From NCBI RefSeq assembly GCF_000422985.1, contig NZ_AUHC01000013.1, positions 36,115-100,114 on the forward strand: DNA of 64,000 bases. The letters are read 5' to 3'. The notes below the pieces were generated by a model, which saw nothing but the letters and a program-made list of their open reading frames with translations, made no database searches and was not told the DNA's origin. The translations under genes and the position numbers were made by a program. Source of the DNA: Erythrobacter cryptus DSM 12079 (lineage in GTDB: Bacteria > Pseudomonadota > Alphaproteobacteria > Sphingomonadales > Sphingomonadaceae). Shown in pieces: positions 15,149 through 24,986 of the stretch. Positions within the stretch are counted from its first letter, which is position 1. Every line of letters begins with the position of its first letter.

Positions 15149-16486
15149 ATGAGCCGCAAGCTGTTCGGAACCGACGGGATCAGGGGGCGCACCAATGCCG
15201 GCGTGATGACCGCGACGACCGCGATGAAGGTCGGGCAGGCCGCCGGGCGCCATTTCCTGCGCGGCGGCCACCGCCACCGGGTGGTGATCGGCAAGGACAC
15301 GCGCCTATCGGGCTACATGATGGAAAGCGCGCTGGTGGCGGGCTTCACCAGCGTGGGCATCGACGTGATCATGACCGGGCCGCTGCCCACCCCCGCGATT
15401 GCCCTGCTCACCCGTGAGATGCGCGCTGACCTTGGCGTGATGATCTCGGCCAGCCACAACCTCTTTGCCGACAATGGCATCAAGCTTTTCGGCCCGGATG
15501 GCTTCAAGCTTTCCGACGAGGCTGAGGCCGAGATCGAGCGGCTGATGGAAACCGAAATCCCGCTCGCCCCGGCCGAATCGATCGGGCGCGCGCGCCGGAT
15601 CGAGGATGCCCGCGGGCGCTATATCCATAGCGTCAAACAGTCGGTCGCCGCGGAAATCCGCTTCGATGGCCTCAAGGTGGTGGTCGATTGCGCCCACGGG
15701 GCGGCGTATCAGGTCGCCCCTTCGGCGATCTGGGAGCTGGGGGCCGAGGTGGTGGCGCTCGGCGTCAGCCCCAATGGCACCAACATCAACGACGGGGTCG
15801 GTTCGACCGCGATCGCCGCGCTCCAGGCCAAGGTGGTGGAGGAGGGCGCCGATATCGGCATTGCCCTTGATGGCGATGCCGACCGTCTGATCGTGGTCGA
15901 TGAGAAGGGCCGCGCGGTTGATGGCGACCAGATCATGGCGCTGATAGCCACCCGGATGCAGGACAAGGGGGCGCTCAGGGGCGGCGGCGTGGTGGCCACG
16001 GTGATGAGCAATCTCGGGCTCGAGCGCTATCTGGCCGGGCGCGGGCTCGATCTGGTGCGCACCAAGGTGGGCGATCGCTATGTGCTCGAGGCGATGCGCG
16101 CAGGCGGATACAATGTCGGGGGCGAGCAATCGGGGCACATGATCCTGCTCGACCATGCCACCACCGGCGATGGCACGCTGGCGGCGCTGCGGGTGCTCGC
16201 CAGTCTGGTGCGCGCCGGCCGCCCGGCGAGCGAGGTGCTCCACGTCTTCGATCCTGTGCCGCAGCTGCTCAAGAACGTGCGCTACGAAGGCGGAAGGCCG
16301 CTCGAGCACCCGCAGGTGGTCGCCGCGATTGCCGAGGCCGAGGCTGCCCTTGCCGGGCGCGGGCGCCTCGTCATCCGTCCCTCGGGCACCGAGCCGGTGA
16401 TCCGGGTGATGGCCGAGGGCGACGATCCGACGCAGGTGGAAGGCGTGGTGGACAGCATCTGCGCCGCGGTGAGGGCCGCGGCCTAG
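15149..16486 (+). CDS. glmM: phosphoglucosamine mutase GlmM
   Basis: Converts glucosamine-6-phosphate to glucosamine-1-phosphate for UDP-GlcNAc, feeding peptidoglycan and LPS. The 445-residue protein has all four phosphohexomutase domains: the catalytic phosphoserine Ser102 in ISASHN (same number as E. coli), the metal loop DGDADR, the sugar-binding GGEQSGH and the phosphate-binding RPSGTEP. The start ATG at 15149 follows GGGGGAC. glmS and glmU are not here. Confidence 0.97.
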   Translation: MSRKLFGTDGIRGRTNAGVMTATTAMKVGQAAGRHFLRGGHRHRVVIGKDTRLSGYMMESALVAGFTSVGIDVIMTGPLPTPAIALLTREMRADLGVMISASHNLFADNGIKLFGPDGFKLSDEAEAEIERLMETEIPLAPAESIGRARRIEDARGRYIHSVKQSVAAEIRFDGLKVVVDCAHGAAYQVAPSAIWELGAEVVALGVSPNGTNINDGVGSTAIAALQAKVVEEGADIGIALDGDADRLIVVDEKGRAVDGDQIMALIATRMQDKGALRGGGVVATVMSNLGLERYLAGRGLDLVRTKVGDRYVLEAMRAGGYNVGGEQSGHMILLDHATTGDGTLAALRVLASLVRAGRPASEVLHVFDPVPQLLKNVRYEGGRPLEHPQVVAAIAEAEAALAGRGRLVIRPSGTEPVIRVMAEGDDPTQVEGVVDSICAAVRAAA

Positions 16487-16495
16487 GCGCGCGCG

Positions 16496-16720
16496 ATGCT
16501 GGAGATGCGCCCCGATTGCGAGCGCTGCGGCGCCGATCTGCCCGCCGAGGCGCCGGGCGCCTTCATCTGCTCGTTCGAATGCACCTTCTGCGCGCCCTGT
16601 GCCGAGGCGCTCGATGATCGCTGCCCCAATTGCGGCGGCGAGCTGATGGACCGGCCGACGCGCGCGCGATCGCTGCACGCTCGCTTCCCGCCGGGCACCG
16701 AGCGCCGCTTCAAGGGGTAA
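16496..16720 (+). CDS. DUF1272 zinc-ribbon protein
   Basis: A 74-residue protein with eight cysteines in CxxC pairs: CERC, C..FECTFCAPC and CPNC, matching DUF1272. The family is small and of unknown function; the cysteine layout implies two zinc sites. It starts 9 bp after glmM and may be cotranscribed with it. The C-terminus is basic. Confidence 0.88.
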   Translation: MLEMRPDCERCGADLPAEAPGAFICSFECTFCAPCAEALDDRCPNCGGELMDRPTRARSLHARFPPGTERRFKG

Positions 16721-16738
16721 GCCGCGCGCGGTCCCGAC

Positions 16739-18259
16739 TCAATCATAGCCGTAGTCGGAATAGTCCTTGAAATTGGGCGAGGTGAACTTGGTGATCTCGC
16801 TCTGGAAGTGCAGCGGCACATTGCCGGTCGAACCGTGGCGCTGCTTGGCCACGATCAGCGTGGCGCGGCCGACGAGCTGTTCGAACTTCTCCTCCCAGGC
16901 CCGGTATTTCTCCTGAACATCGGGCGGGCTGCTGGCATCGGGCGTGTCGGGCTTGACGAGCTGGTGGTAATAATCGGCGCGGAAGATGAACCACACCATG
17001 TCCGCGTCCTGCTCGATCGAGCCCGATTCGCGCAGGTCCGAAAGCTGCGGGCGCTTGTCCTCGCGCTGCTCCACCGCGCGCGAAAGCTGCGAGAGCGCGA
17101 TCACCGGCACCTGCAATTCCTTGGCCAGCGTCTTGAGCCCGCGGCTGATCTCGGAGATCTCGGTGACGCGGTTGTCATTGCCCCGTGCGGTGCCCTGCAG
17201 CAGCTGGAGATAGTCAACGATGATGAGCCCGATGTCGTGCCGCCGCTTGAGCCGCCGCGCCCGGGCGCGCAGGGCGGCGATGGTCAGCGCCGGGGTGTCG
17301 TCGATGTAGAGCGGCAGCTCGGCAAGGCGCTGGCTGGCATAGGACAGCTTCTGGAAATCCTCGCGCGACAGCTTGCCGCTGCGCAGCGATTCGGACGGGA
17401 TCTCGGCCTGTTCGGCAAGGATGCGGGTGGCCAGCTGATCGGCGCTCATCTCGAGGCTGAAGAAGGCCACCGGCGCGCCATAGTTGAACTCGCCGCCATG
17501 GCGCTGCCATTCGAGATGGGCCTCGGCGCAGTTGAAGGCGATATTGGTGGCCAGCGAGGTCTTGCCCATCCCCGGCCGCCCGGCAAGGATGATGAGGTCG
17601 GAAGGGTGCAGGCCCGCGGTCTTGCGGTCGATGCTGGCAAGCCCGGTGGTCTTGCCCGAAAGCCCGCCGCCCGATTTCATCGCCGCCTCGGCCATGCGGA
17701 TCGCCTGGAGCGCGGCATCGCGGAAGGTGACTTCCTGCCGCCCCGTTGCGGCCCCTTCTGCGACCTTGAACAGCGCCGCCTCGGCCTGTTCGACCCGCTC
17801 TTTGGGGGAAGTGTCGCTCGAGGTGTCGAGCGCGCCTTCGATGAGCTGCCGCCCGACGCTCACCAGCTCGCGCAGAAGCGCAAGATCGTAGATCTGTTCG
17901 GCAAGGTCACGCGGTGCGAGCAGCCCGGCCCCGTTGGCGGTGAGCTGGGCCAGATAGCTGGTGCCGCCCAGTTCCTTGAGCGCCTCGTCGGCCTCGAAAT
18001 AGGGGCGCAGCGTCACCGGTGAGGCGGTGGTGTTGCGCTCCACCAGCGCCTTGATCCGCGCGAAGATGCGGCTGTGCAGCGGCTCGAAGAAATGCTCGGG
18101 CGCGATCGGCACCTGCAGTTCCTCGAGCACCCGGTTGTCGATCAGCACCGCCCCCAGAAGGGCCGCCTCGGCCTCGAGGTTGAAGGGCAGCCTCGGCTCG
18201 GCAGGATTGCCTGCCTCCTCGCCGGGGGTGATTCTGGAAAGCTTGGCCGGTTCGCTCAT
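16739..18259 (-). CDS. dnaB: replicative DNA helicase DnaB
   Basis: Hexameric 5'-3' helicase of the replisome, 506 residues. The N-terminal domain starts with PFNLEAEAALLGAVL (about residue 20), a linker follows, and the RecA-like domain has Walker A AGRPGMGKTSLA, the IIVDYLQLL Walker B, the DLRESGSIEQDAD motif and KQRHGSTG near the C-terminus. The start ATG at 18259 (MSEPAKL) is chosen over upstream ATGs because it gives normal length. The gene is divergent from a UPF0262 gene. No intein is present. Confidence 0.97.
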   Translation of the reverse strand: MSEPAKLSRITPGEEAGNPAEPRLPFNLEAEAALLGAVLIDNRVLEELQVPIAPEHFFEPLHSRIFARIKALVERNTTASPVTLRPYFEADEALKELGGTSYLAQLTANGAGLLAPRDLAEQIYDLALLRELVSVGRQLIEGALDTSSDTSPKERVEQAEAALFKVAEGAATGRQEVTFRDAALQAIRMAEAAMKSGGGLSGKTTGLASIDRKTAGLHPSDLIILAGRPGMGKTSLATNIAFNCAEAHLEWQRHGGEFNYGAPVAFFSLEMSADQLATRILAEQAEIPSESLRSGKLSREDFQKLSYASQRLAELPLYIDDTPALTIAALRARARRLKRRHDIGLIIVDYLQLLQGTARGNDNRVTEISEISRGLKTLAKELQVPVIALSQLSRAVEQREDKRPQLSDLRESGSIEQDADMVWFIFRADYYHQLVKPDTPDASSPPDVQEKYRAWEEKFEQLVGRATLIVAKQRHGSTGNVPLHFQSEITKFTSPNFKDYSDYGYD

Positions 18260-18396
18260 GGCCGCAGGTGATGCGCGCGCCGGCGCGCCGCGGCAAGGCC
18301 GGTCGTGCGGGATATTTGCGCGCGCGCTTGTGGATAGTGGGGAGAGCCCATCGAAGTGCTTGAAGTGCGCACCCTGCATCTGCGAAGGCAGGGGGC

Positions 18397-18930
18397 ATGG
18401 CCGATCCGCCGCCCGATTCCCTGCCGATCTCCTCTGCCCCCGGGGCTGCGGGCACGCAGCGCATCGCGCAGGTGACGCTCGATGAGGCAACGATCCTGTG
18501 GCGCAACGCCGATGTCGAGCAGGAGCGGCGGGTGGCGATCTATGATCTCATCGAGGAGAACACCTTCAAGCCACTGCGCAGCGCCGAGCGCGGGGCGAGC
18601 GGGCCCTATCACCTGCACCTGTCTGTCAATGACGGGCGTCTGGCGATGGACATCAAGGACACGCAGGAGGTGCTGCTCGAGACCCTGCTGATCGGCATGG
18701 CCCGCTTCCGCCGCCCGATCCGTGAATATTTCGCCATCTGCGACAGCTATTACCAGGCGATCCGCAAGGCCACCCCGGCCGAGATCGAAACGATCGACAT
18801 GGCCCGGCGCGGCATCCACAACAATGCCGCCGAACTGCTGCTCGAACGGCTCGAGGGCAAGGTCGAGACCGATTTTGCCACCGCGCGCCGGCTCTTCACG
18901 CTCATCTGCGTGCTGCACATCAAGGGTTGA
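18397..18930 (+). CDS. UPF0262 family protein
   Basis: A 177-residue protein of the alphaproteobacterial UPF0262 family. Recognisable blocks are VTLDEATILWRN, EQERRVAIYDLIEEN, GPYHLHLSV and FRRPIREYFAICDSYY. Function is unknown. It is divergent from dnaB with 137 bp between them and is followed directly by a GH25-like gene whose start lies 5 bp after its stop. Confidence 0.92.
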   Translation: MADPPPDSLPISSAPGAAGTQRIAQVTLDEATILWRNADVEQERRVAIYDLIEENTFKPLRSAERGASGPYHLHLSVNDGRLAMDIKDTQEVLLETLLIGMARFRRPIREYFAICDSYYQAIRKATPAEIETIDMARRGIHNNAAELLLERLEGKVETDFATARRLFTLICVLHIKG

Positions 18931-18935
18931 GCGGC

Positions 18936-19658
18936 ATGGCACGGCGGCGCCGATCGCAGGGGCGCAAGGCCCCCCGCCGCTGGCTGGTGCGGCTTATCGC
19001 GCTGATCGTGTTGGTGGGAATCGCCTTTGTCGCCTGGCTGTGGTGGGACATGCGCAGCTGGCGACCGGACGAGGCGCGCTATCCCGAACAGGGGGCGCTG
19101 ATCGCAGCGGCAAGCGGGCCGGTGCGCTTCGAGACCCTGAAGGCGATCGGCGCGCGCTTTGTCTATCTGCCGGTGGCGCAGGCGGGCGGCGGCCCCGCTG
19201 CGCAAAGCTTTGCCCGGCGCGCCGCCGCGGCGCGGGCGGCAGGGCTCAAGGTCGGGGCGCTCATCGATTTTGATCCCTGCCTTGGCGCCGATGTGCAGAG
19301 CGCCGCCTTTGCCCGGATGGTGCCGCGCGATCCCGAATTGCTGCCCCCCGCGCTTGGCCTGGTGCGGCTGGCCGATGCCTGCGCCCCCAAGGTGAGCGAT
19401 GCCGCGGTCGAGAGCGAAGTGATCACGCTCATCAACCAGATCGAGACCCATGCCGGAAAGCCGGTGATCCTCAGGCTCTCGCGCGGCTTTGCCGAGCGCC
19501 ATGGCACCGCTGCGAGCGTGGCGCGCGATCTGTGGCTGATGCGCGATCGGGTGCGGCCCGATTACGCCGGGCGCCCGTGGCTGCTATGGAGCGCCAACAG
19601 CGCGCTGGTGAGCGAGGCGAGCGAGGAGCCGGTCGAATGGGTGGTGGTGCAGCAATGA
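18936..19658 (+). CDS. membrane-anchored GH25-like protein lacking catalytic residues
   Basis: A 240-residue protein with a basic N-terminus, one membrane helix (about 17-37) and a periplasmic domain whose pattern follows GH25 muramidases: an N-terminal strand, IGARFVYL, AGLKVGAL, LPPAL and KPVILRLSRGFAERHG. The catalytic acids are absent: the N-terminal Asp position reads GALI (53-56) and the DxE position after LPPAL reads GLV (141-143). So it is probably not a lysozyme; it may bind peptidoglycan. The fold assignment rests on my reading of motif order. Start: ATG at 18936; a TTG at 18927 is possible. The cdd start overlaps its stop (ATGA). Confidence 0.7.
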   Translation: MARRRRSQGRKAPRRWLVRLIALIVLVGIAFVAWLWWDMRSWRPDEARYPEQGALIAAASGPVRFETLKAIGARFVYLPVAQAGGGPAAQSFARRAAAARAAGLKVGALIDFDPCLGADVQSAAFARMVPRDPELLPPALGLVRLADACAPKVSDAAVESEVITLINQIETHAGKPVILRLSRGFAERHGTAASVARDLWLMRDRVRPDYAGRPWLLWSANSALVSEASEEPVEWVVVQQ

Positions 19659-20095
19659 GCCTGGCGCCGGCGCAGGAAGCCGATCTGCTGGCGGCGGCCG
19701 AGGCGGCGGCGCGGCGCGCCTATGCGCCCTATTCGGATTATCCGGTCGGCGCAGCCCTGCTGTTCGATGACGGCGCTGTGGTGACCGGCTGCAATGTCGA
19801 GAACGCCAGCTATGGCCTCGCGCTCTGCGCCGAGACCGTCGCCATCGCCAAGGCCTTCGAGGCCGGGCGGCGCGGCGGCCTTGTGGCGGTTGCGGTGGTG
19901 GGCCTCAAGGCCGACCGGGAACCGATCACCCCGTGCGGGCGCTGCCGCCAGGTGCTGAACGAGATCGCCGCGCTCGGATCAACCGATCCGCTGGTGCTGT
20001 GCGCGGGGAGCGAGGGGGTGCGGCGCGTGGCGCTCTCGGCCCTGCTCCCCCACGCCTTTGGCCCGGCGCATCTTGATAGGGCGTCCGAGCCCTAG
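19655..20095 (+). CDS. cdd: cytidine deaminase
   Basis: Deaminates cytidine and deoxycytidine to uridine in pyrimidine salvage. The 146-residue protein is of the short tetrameric class. Zinc and catalytic motifs are complete: CAET (proton-shuttle Glu) and PCGRCRQ. YAPYSDYPVGAAL is the usual N-terminal substrate loop. The ATG at 19655 overlaps the preceding stop. The stop codon TAG (20093-20095) falls in the apparent target duplication of the IS1380 element that begins at the next base, so the gene was left just intact. Confidence 0.95.
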   Translation: MSLAPAQEADLLAAAEAAARRAYAPYSDYPVGAALLFDDGAVVTGCNVENASYGLALCAETVAIAKAFEAGRRGGLVAVAVVGLKADREPITPCGRCRQVLNEIAALGSTDPLVLCAGSEGVRRVALSALLPHAFGPAHLDRASEP

Positions 20096-20108
20096 CCTCT
20101 CTTATTCA
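20096..20108 (+). repeat. left terminal inverted repeat of the IS1380 element
   Basis: Reads CCTCTCTTATTCA and matches the right end inverted at 11 of 13 positions. Confidence 0.7.
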
Positions 20109-20264
20109 TGACGGCTTGGTTCTGGGGCGTTCGTCGTCCGTGGTGAGGCGGGCGGCTTGGCGCGGGCGCGCGGCATTGCTGGCGTCTGTTTCACCGCGAC
20201 GGGATCGATAGGCTTTTCGGGTTGAAGGACTGGGCTCGGGGTTTCAGCGGCACTGCCGCGCTCG

Positions 20265-21635
20265 CTACGTCGGCGCAGGCTTGAGCGTTCGAACGATGGC
20301 GCGCAGCAGATCGGCGTCCGGGCAGGCCGAAGCGAAGGCGACGCGGATGCGGGTGGCGCTTTCCATGACGCGGGCTGCAACCTTGAGCAGCCGCAGACGC
20401 AGAGTGGTAAACTCAGCTTTTGCCAGAGCGGCGGTCCGGGGCATCGCCTGCTGGACGCGCCAGAGCAGCCAGTAGGCAGCCGTGTGGAGGATCAGGCGCA
20501 TCTGATTGGCATTGGCCGAGCGGCACGAGGTGCGATCGCTGGCCAGCTGGGTCTTGTGCAGCTTGATCAGGTTCTCGGCCTGCCCGCGCGCGCCCTAGAG
20601 CGTGTCGTAGATGTGCTCGGCCGAGCCCTCGCTCAGCGAAGTGACGACATAGCGGATATTCATGCCCAGCGTGCTGGCCTCGATCCGCGCTGCGACACGG
20701 CGCTGGCAGTTCCAGCTTTTGGCGCCGTAGCGGGTCTCGGCATAGCTGCGCAGCACCGGGTGCTGGCCCTCTGCGCGGCGGACCGCACAGGCATCGGCGG
20801 CAGTGACGATGACAGGATCGGCGCGCAGCGCGGCATTGGTCGGCAGACCAAACACATAATCGATGCCGTGCGCCTCGCAGAACACCATGACCTCAGCCCG
20901 CCCATAATGCCCGTCGCCGCGGATCGTGATGTGGGTATCGGGCCAGTGGCGGCGAAGATGGCGCACCAGACGCCGGATGTGCCCTGCCGCCTCCTTGCCC
21001 GAAGGCGTCTTGCCCGTGCGCAGCAGCATCGCCACCGGACGGCCGGTCGCGGTGTCATAGACATGGATCGGCAGGAAGCAGCGCTCCCCGTGATGTCCGT
21101 TCCAGAACGAGAATTGCTGATAGCCGTGCACCACGTCGCAGGTATCGTCGATATCCCGCGTCACTGCCGCCGGCGGCGCGGGATAGCTCGCACAGTACAT
21201 ATCGATCATGGCCGCCAGCATCTTCGCCAGCTCGCGCGTGGTCGGCGCATTCTCCCAGCGGCTCATGGTCGGTTGGCTGGCAAGTCCCGCGCCCGCGCCT
21301 GGCAGCTTGCCCAGCGCCAGACGGAACCCCGGATCATCGCGCAAGCCATCGAGAACATCGGCATCCTCATGGCCGCACGCGATCGCCAGCACCCGGGCAA
21401 GGAAGATATCCTCAAGGCGGTGAACCACCCGCGAGGGATAGCGCGGATCGGCAATGCACTCCGCAAGACGCCGACAAATCCCCATTGTGCGCTCGGCCTG
21501 CGCCAACACCAGCACCCCGCCATCCGAGGTCAGGCGGCCACCATCAAACGCAGCTGTGACCTTCTTGCCGCCAAACGCTGCAAACGAAAATGCAGCCGCG
21601 CTACCACAGCGTCCGGCGGATGTGGTCTGTGGCAT
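20265..21635 (-). pseudogene. IS1380-family transposase interrupted by an amber codon
   Basis: Transposase of the IS1380 family: FDGGRLTSDGGVLVL near the start, catalytic-domain blocks DIDDT and GDGHYGRAEVMVFCE, then a C-terminal part QAENLIKLHK-like around 20500-20590 and the terminal MRLILHTAAYWLLW segment. A TAG codon at 20597-20595 follows IYDTL, where homologues read Tyr in LYCARGQAEN. Both halves are in the same frame, so one base change (Tyr to amber), not a frameshift, broke it. The start is taken as ATG 21635. Without readthrough the element is immobile. Confidence 0.8.
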
Positions 21636-21730
21636 TTTTTGCCCCGTTGCAGGTCTGGCTCGAACAACCACATTCCTGCAACGATGCAAATGCTTACACC
21701 ACTCCCGCCAACCCTTCAGGCCACCACCGG

Positions 21731-21743
21731 TGAATAAGACGGG
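21731..21743 (-). repeat. right terminal inverted repeat of the IS1380 element
   Basis: Reverse complement CCCGTCTTATTCA, partner of the repeat at 20096-20108. Confidence 0.7.
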
Positions 21744-22883
21744 TTAGGCGTCCCCGCCGTCCAGCCATTCGAGCAGGGCGGCAAGGCAATCGCGCGCGAG
21801 GAGCTTGCAGCGCTCGGGGCTCCAGCCCTGCACCGGCTCGGGCGCATCGGCGAGATCCTTGTAGGGCATCTCCAGCGTCATCGCCACGGCGCCAAAGCGC
21901 TCGGCGAGCTGGTTGGTGCTCATCGCCAGGTTGGCCTGGCCCGGCGCGGCCTTGGGATAGCCAAGCTTGGTCTGGAAATCGGGGGTGCGCCGCGCGAGAA
22001 TGCGCTGATAGCGGTAGAAGTCCTCACCCTGCGCCTCGCGCCAGGAAGGGATGCCCTCGAACCCGGCGAGGAACACCGCCGGGATCGCCTCGTCGGCATG
22101 GACATCCATGGCAAAATCGACCCCGGTTTGATCCATGCGGCTGCGGATTGCCAGCACCTCGGGCGCGCGTTCGGGGGTGGGGTCGGCCCATTCGCGGTTG
22201 AGATTGGCGCCAACCGCATTGGTTCTCAAATGCCCACGGCGCGAACCATCGGGGTTGCAATTGGGCGCGATATGGAAGCGGCAGCGCGCGCGCAGCGCCC
22301 GCGCCACCGGATCGGCCGGATCGGTCAGGCAGGAAAGCGCGCCTTCCATCCACCATTCCGCCTGGGTCTCGCCGGGGTGCTGGCGGGCATAGAGCCATAC
22401 CTGCACGCTCCCCTCGCCCATTTCGAGGCAATCGATCGGCTGGCCATCAAGGCTGGTGCCGAGTTTCAGATAATCCACCCCCTCGCTCGCCGCTGCGGCC
22501 GCGACGAGATCATGGTGGCGCTCCATCGAATAGGGGGCGAAATAGGCAACCCAGAACAGATCCGAGGTCGGGCGATAGCGGATCGTCAGCGTGCCGCCCT
22601 CTGCGTCCTTGTCGAAGCTGGTGGCCGCGCGCAGCCAATATTCGCGGTCTTCCGAAACACAGGCGCTGTAACCCGGCCAGCCGCCCGGATAGGCGCTGGC
22701 GTTAAGCCCGGTGAGCTTGAGTTCGACCTCCTCGCCCGAGCGCGCAGCGACGCGGAAATGGAACCACTGGAAGAACTCAGACATGTGGTCGCGGCGGATG
22801 GCAAGGCGCGCGCTGCGCCCTTCGATGCCGAGCACTTCGATATTGCCGCTGTCGAAGCCGGCATCGATGAAAAGTGAGGTCAT
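21744..22883 (-). CDS. M14-family zinc carboxypeptidase
   Basis: A 379-residue cytosolic-type M14 metallopeptidase with an N-terminal M14_N beta domain (about 1-130) and a catalytic domain. Zinc ligands are His and Glu in RQHPGETQ and a later His in MDVHADE; the catalytic Glu lies in TLEMPYKD. The substrate-binding NPDG and NREW segments ([17 protein letters not shown]) are present. No signal peptide is seen. The ATG at 22883 overlaps the stop of the upstream DUF4136 gene (ATGA), so the two are coupled. Its stop TAA lies in the flank of the IS1380 element. Confidence 0.92.
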   Translation of the reverse strand: MTSLFIDAGFDSGNIEVLGIEGRSARLAIRRDHMSEFFQWFHFRVAARSGEEVELKLTGLNASAYPGGWPGYSACVSEDREYWLRAATSFDKDAEGGTLTIRYRPTSDLFWVAYFAPYSMERHHDLVAAAAASEGVDYLKLGTSLDGQPIDCLEMGEGSVQVWLYARQHPGETQAEWWMEGALSCLTDPADPVARALRARCRFHIAPNCNPDGSRRGHLRTNAVGANLNREWADPTPERAPEVLAIRSRMDQTGVDFAMDVHADEAIPAVFLAGFEGIPSWREAQGEDFYRYQRILARRTPDFQTKLGYPKAAPGQANLAMSTNQLAERFGAVAMTLEMPYKDLADAPEPVQGWSPERCKLLARDCLAALLEWLDGGDA

Positions 22884-23515
22884 TGGCGTCCTTGCAGCTT
22901 TTTCGGATCGATCGAAACGGTCTCGCCATTGCCACCGGGAAAATCGCGGAACAAGGCCGCTGCAAGTGTGCGGGCGCTCGCCTCGGGTGCGGAATAGGGG
23001 GATTTCACCCCGGTTGCCATCTGCGCCCGGCCCTCCCACAGGCTCTTGCCATCGGGGCGGTTGATGCGCACCGAAAGCTCGGTGATCACCGAGGGGCCCT
23101 CGCTGCCCCCGCCCAGGTCGATACCGACGCCAAGCCCAAGCCCGCTGCCATAGCTGCCGACATTTCCGCCCACGCCGACGCTCACCGGCCCGCGCCGCTC
23201 CTCGAGCGTGGCGGCAATCGGATTGCGGCTGGTGCGGATCACCGCGATCTGGGTGTCGGGGCCGGGAGCGGCGGCGATGGTATAGCCGAGCCGCGCCAGC
23301 TCGGCGCTGACGCTCGCAGCAAAGGCGCGCTCGGCAGCCTCGTTGCGCAGATCCTCGGGAAAGCTGATCGCGATGAGGCCGCGCCCCAGCCCGGCGCGCT
23401 CGGGCGCGGGCGCGACAAAGCGGGTCACTTCGACCGGGCCGACGTAGGGGGTGGTGGCGCAGGCCGAAAGCGCCAGTGCAGCGGCAAGCGGTGGCAGGAA
23501 GCGGAGCGGGGCCAT
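22880..23515 (-). CDS. DUF4136 lipoprotein
   Basis: A 211-residue outer-membrane or periplasmic lipoprotein. The signal peptide ends in the lipobox LSAC (Cys19). The mature part fits DUF4136: [19 protein letters not shown], a repeat-poor [14 protein letters not shown] segment and a glycine-rich middle ([18 protein letters not shown]). A strong AAAGGAAC ribosome binding site precedes the ATG at 23515. It overlaps the carboxypeptidase gene downstream and is divergent from galE. A second DUF4136 lipoprotein lies at 54089. Function unknown. Confidence 0.88.
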   Translation of the reverse strand: MAPLRFLPPLAAALALSACATTPYVGPVEVTRFVAPAPERAGLGRGLIAISFPEDLRNEAAERAFAASVSAELARLGYTIAAAPGPDTQIAVIRTSRNPIAATLEERRGPVSVGVGGNVGSYGSGLGLGVGIDLGGGSEGPSVITELSVRINRPDGKSLWEGRAQMATGVKSPYSAPEASARTLAAALFRDFPGGNGETVSIDPKKLQGRQ

Positions 23516-23635
23516 GGCGGGTTCCTTTCTTGGGCAGGGGTCTTATAGGGGCACGGGGCTGCGGTGCACAGGCCTGCCGCAAGGGCATGGGCCGGTTGAC
23601 GAATTCGCAGCGGGTTAAAGACGAGGGGCACCGGC

Positions 23636-24667
23636 ATGACAAAGCACACCAAACCTTGCGTGCTGGTGACTGGCGGGGCGGGCTATATCGGCAGCCACGC
23701 GGTGCTGGCCCTGCGCGATGCGGGCTGGCCGGTGGCGGTGATTGACGATCTTTCCACCGGCTTTCGCTTTGCCGTGCCCGAAGGCGTGCCGCTCTATGAA
23801 GGCGACATCGCCGATGAGGCGCTGCTGGCGCGCATCTTTGCCGATGAGCGCCCGGCGGCAATCATGCATTTTGCCGGATCGGTGGTGGTGCCCGAAAGCG
23901 TTGCCGACCCGCTCAAATATTACCACAACAACACCGCCAAGAGCCGCACCCTGCTGGCCGCGGCGGTGCGCGCGGGCGTGCCCCATTTCCTCTTTTCCTC
24001 GACCGCGGCGACCTATGGCATTCCTGCGCTTGCGCCCGGTTCGCCGGGCGTGAGCGAGGATACGCCGCAGCGCCCGATCAACCCCTATGGCTGGTCGAAG
24101 CTGATGACCGAGCAGATGCTCGCCGATGTCGCTGCGGCCCACCCGCTCAATTACGGTGTGCTGCGCTATTTCAACGTGGCCGGGGCCGATCCCGAGGCGC
24201 GCAGCGGACAATCGACCGCAGGGGCGACGCATCTCATCAAGGTGGCGATCGAGGCGGCGCTGGGCCTGCGCGAAGCGGTGAGCGTGTTCGGCACAGATTA
24301 TGCCACGCCCGACGGCACCGGGGTGCGCGACTACATCCATGTCAGCGATCTGGCCGATGCCCATGTGCTTGCACTCGAGGCGCTGATCGCCGCGCCCCGG
24401 CGCTCCTTCACGCTCAATTGCGGCTATGGGCGGGGCTTTTCGGTGAACGAGGTGCTCGATGCGGTCGATCGGGTGGCGAAGGTCAAGCTGGTGCGCCGGA
24501 TCGAGGGACGCCGGGTGGGCGATCCCGATTCGCTAATCGCCGATTCCACCCGGCTGCGGCAGCAGCTGGGCTGGCAGCCGCGCCATGCCGATCTCGACAC
24601 CATCATCGCCCATGCGCTCGCCTGGGAGCGCAAGCTTGCCGGGTTGCGGGCCAGCGGTTCGGCCTGA
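23636..24667 (+). CDS. galE: UDP-glucose 4-epimerase GalE
   Basis: Interconverts UDP-glucose and UDP-galactose for surface polysaccharide and LPS. The 343-residue short-chain dehydrogenase-type protein has the NAD-binding GGAGYIGSH, the catalytic Ser/Thr region FSSTAATYG and Tyr-x3-Lys in [18 protein letters not shown] and the C-terminal [10 protein letters not shown] block are typical of GalE. The ATG at 23636 follows GAGGGG. No other sugar genes adjoin it. Confidence 0.94.
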   Translation: MTKHTKPCVLVTGGAGYIGSHAVLALRDAGWPVAVIDDLSTGFRFAVPEGVPLYEGDIADEALLARIFADERPAAIMHFAGSVVVPESVADPLKYYHNNTAKSRTLLAAAVRAGVPHFLFSSTAATYGIPALAPGSPGVSEDTPQRPINPYGWSKLMTEQMLADVAAAHPLNYGVLRYFNVAGADPEARSGQSTAGATHLIKVAIEAALGLREAVSVFGTDYATPDGTGVRDYIHVSDLADAHVLALEALIAAPRRSFTLNCGYGRGFSVNEVLDAVDRVAKVKLVRRIEGRRVGDPDSLIADSTRLRQQLGWQPRHADLDTIIAHALAWERKLAGLRASGSA

Positions 24668-24670
24668 GCA

Positions 24671-24699
24671 TTGACGCGCGAGCCGCTTGCCGCTATCGG
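24671..24699 (+). promoter_or_regulatory. promoter of the L36 gene
   Basis: TTGACG (24671-24676), 17-bp spacer, TATCGG (24694-24699). It lies just after the galE stop and about 70 bp before the L36 start, so L36 is not dependent on galE transcription. Confidence 0.6.
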
Positions 24700-24772
24700 C
24701 GCGGCCAAGATGAGGCGCGTCGGCCCGGCCCGGCGCGCTTGTCGTTTGGATTGCCGCTTTCAGGAACCCGCC

Positions 24773-24898
24773 ATGAAGATCGTCAACAGCCTCAAGTCGC
24801 TGAAGGGCCGTCACCGCGACAACCGCGTGATCCGTCGGCGCGGGCGCACCTATGTGATCAACAAGACCGAGCGCCGCTTCAAGGCCCGCCAGGGCTGA
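24773..24898 (+). CDS. rpmJ: 50S ribosomal protein L36 (zinc-free type)
   Basis: A 41-residue basic protein, [17 protein letters not shown] followed by [14 protein letters not shown] and a RRFKARQG end. It is the C-minus form without the zinc-binding cysteines, the form common in alphaproteobacteria, so it would not respond to zinc starvation as E. coli ykgO does. The ATG at 24773 follows AGGAAC. The gene has its own promoter. Confidence 0.95.
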   Translation: MKIVNSLKSLKGRHRDNRVIRRRGRTYVINKTERRFKARQG

Positions 24899-24986
24899 AG
24901 CGTGCAGCTGCCCGCCATGGGCAGCATGATGAATCGTGCGGCCCGCCTCCTTGCCCGAGCGCGGGCCGCTGGCGTTTGAGGGCAGG

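Larger units (their letters stand above)
20096..21743. mobile_element. IS1380-family insertion sequence with broken transposase
   Basis: About 1,648 bp, the usual size for IS1380. The ends carry imperfect inverted repeats: CCTCTCTTATTCA at 20096-20108 and the reverse complement of CCCGTCTTATTCA at 21731-21743 (11 of 13 match; TCTTATTCA exact). Flanking tetramers are CTAG (20092-20095) and TTAG (21744-21747), probably a target duplication with one later change. The element sits exactly between the stop codons of cdd and a carboxypeptidase gene. The transposase carries an in-frame amber codon. Confidence 0.85.

Noticed and set aside
13604..15277. Long minus-strand frame over the DAACS gene in a different phase
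   Set aside because: Arg/Ala-rich shadow of the real symporter gene, with no conserved motif.
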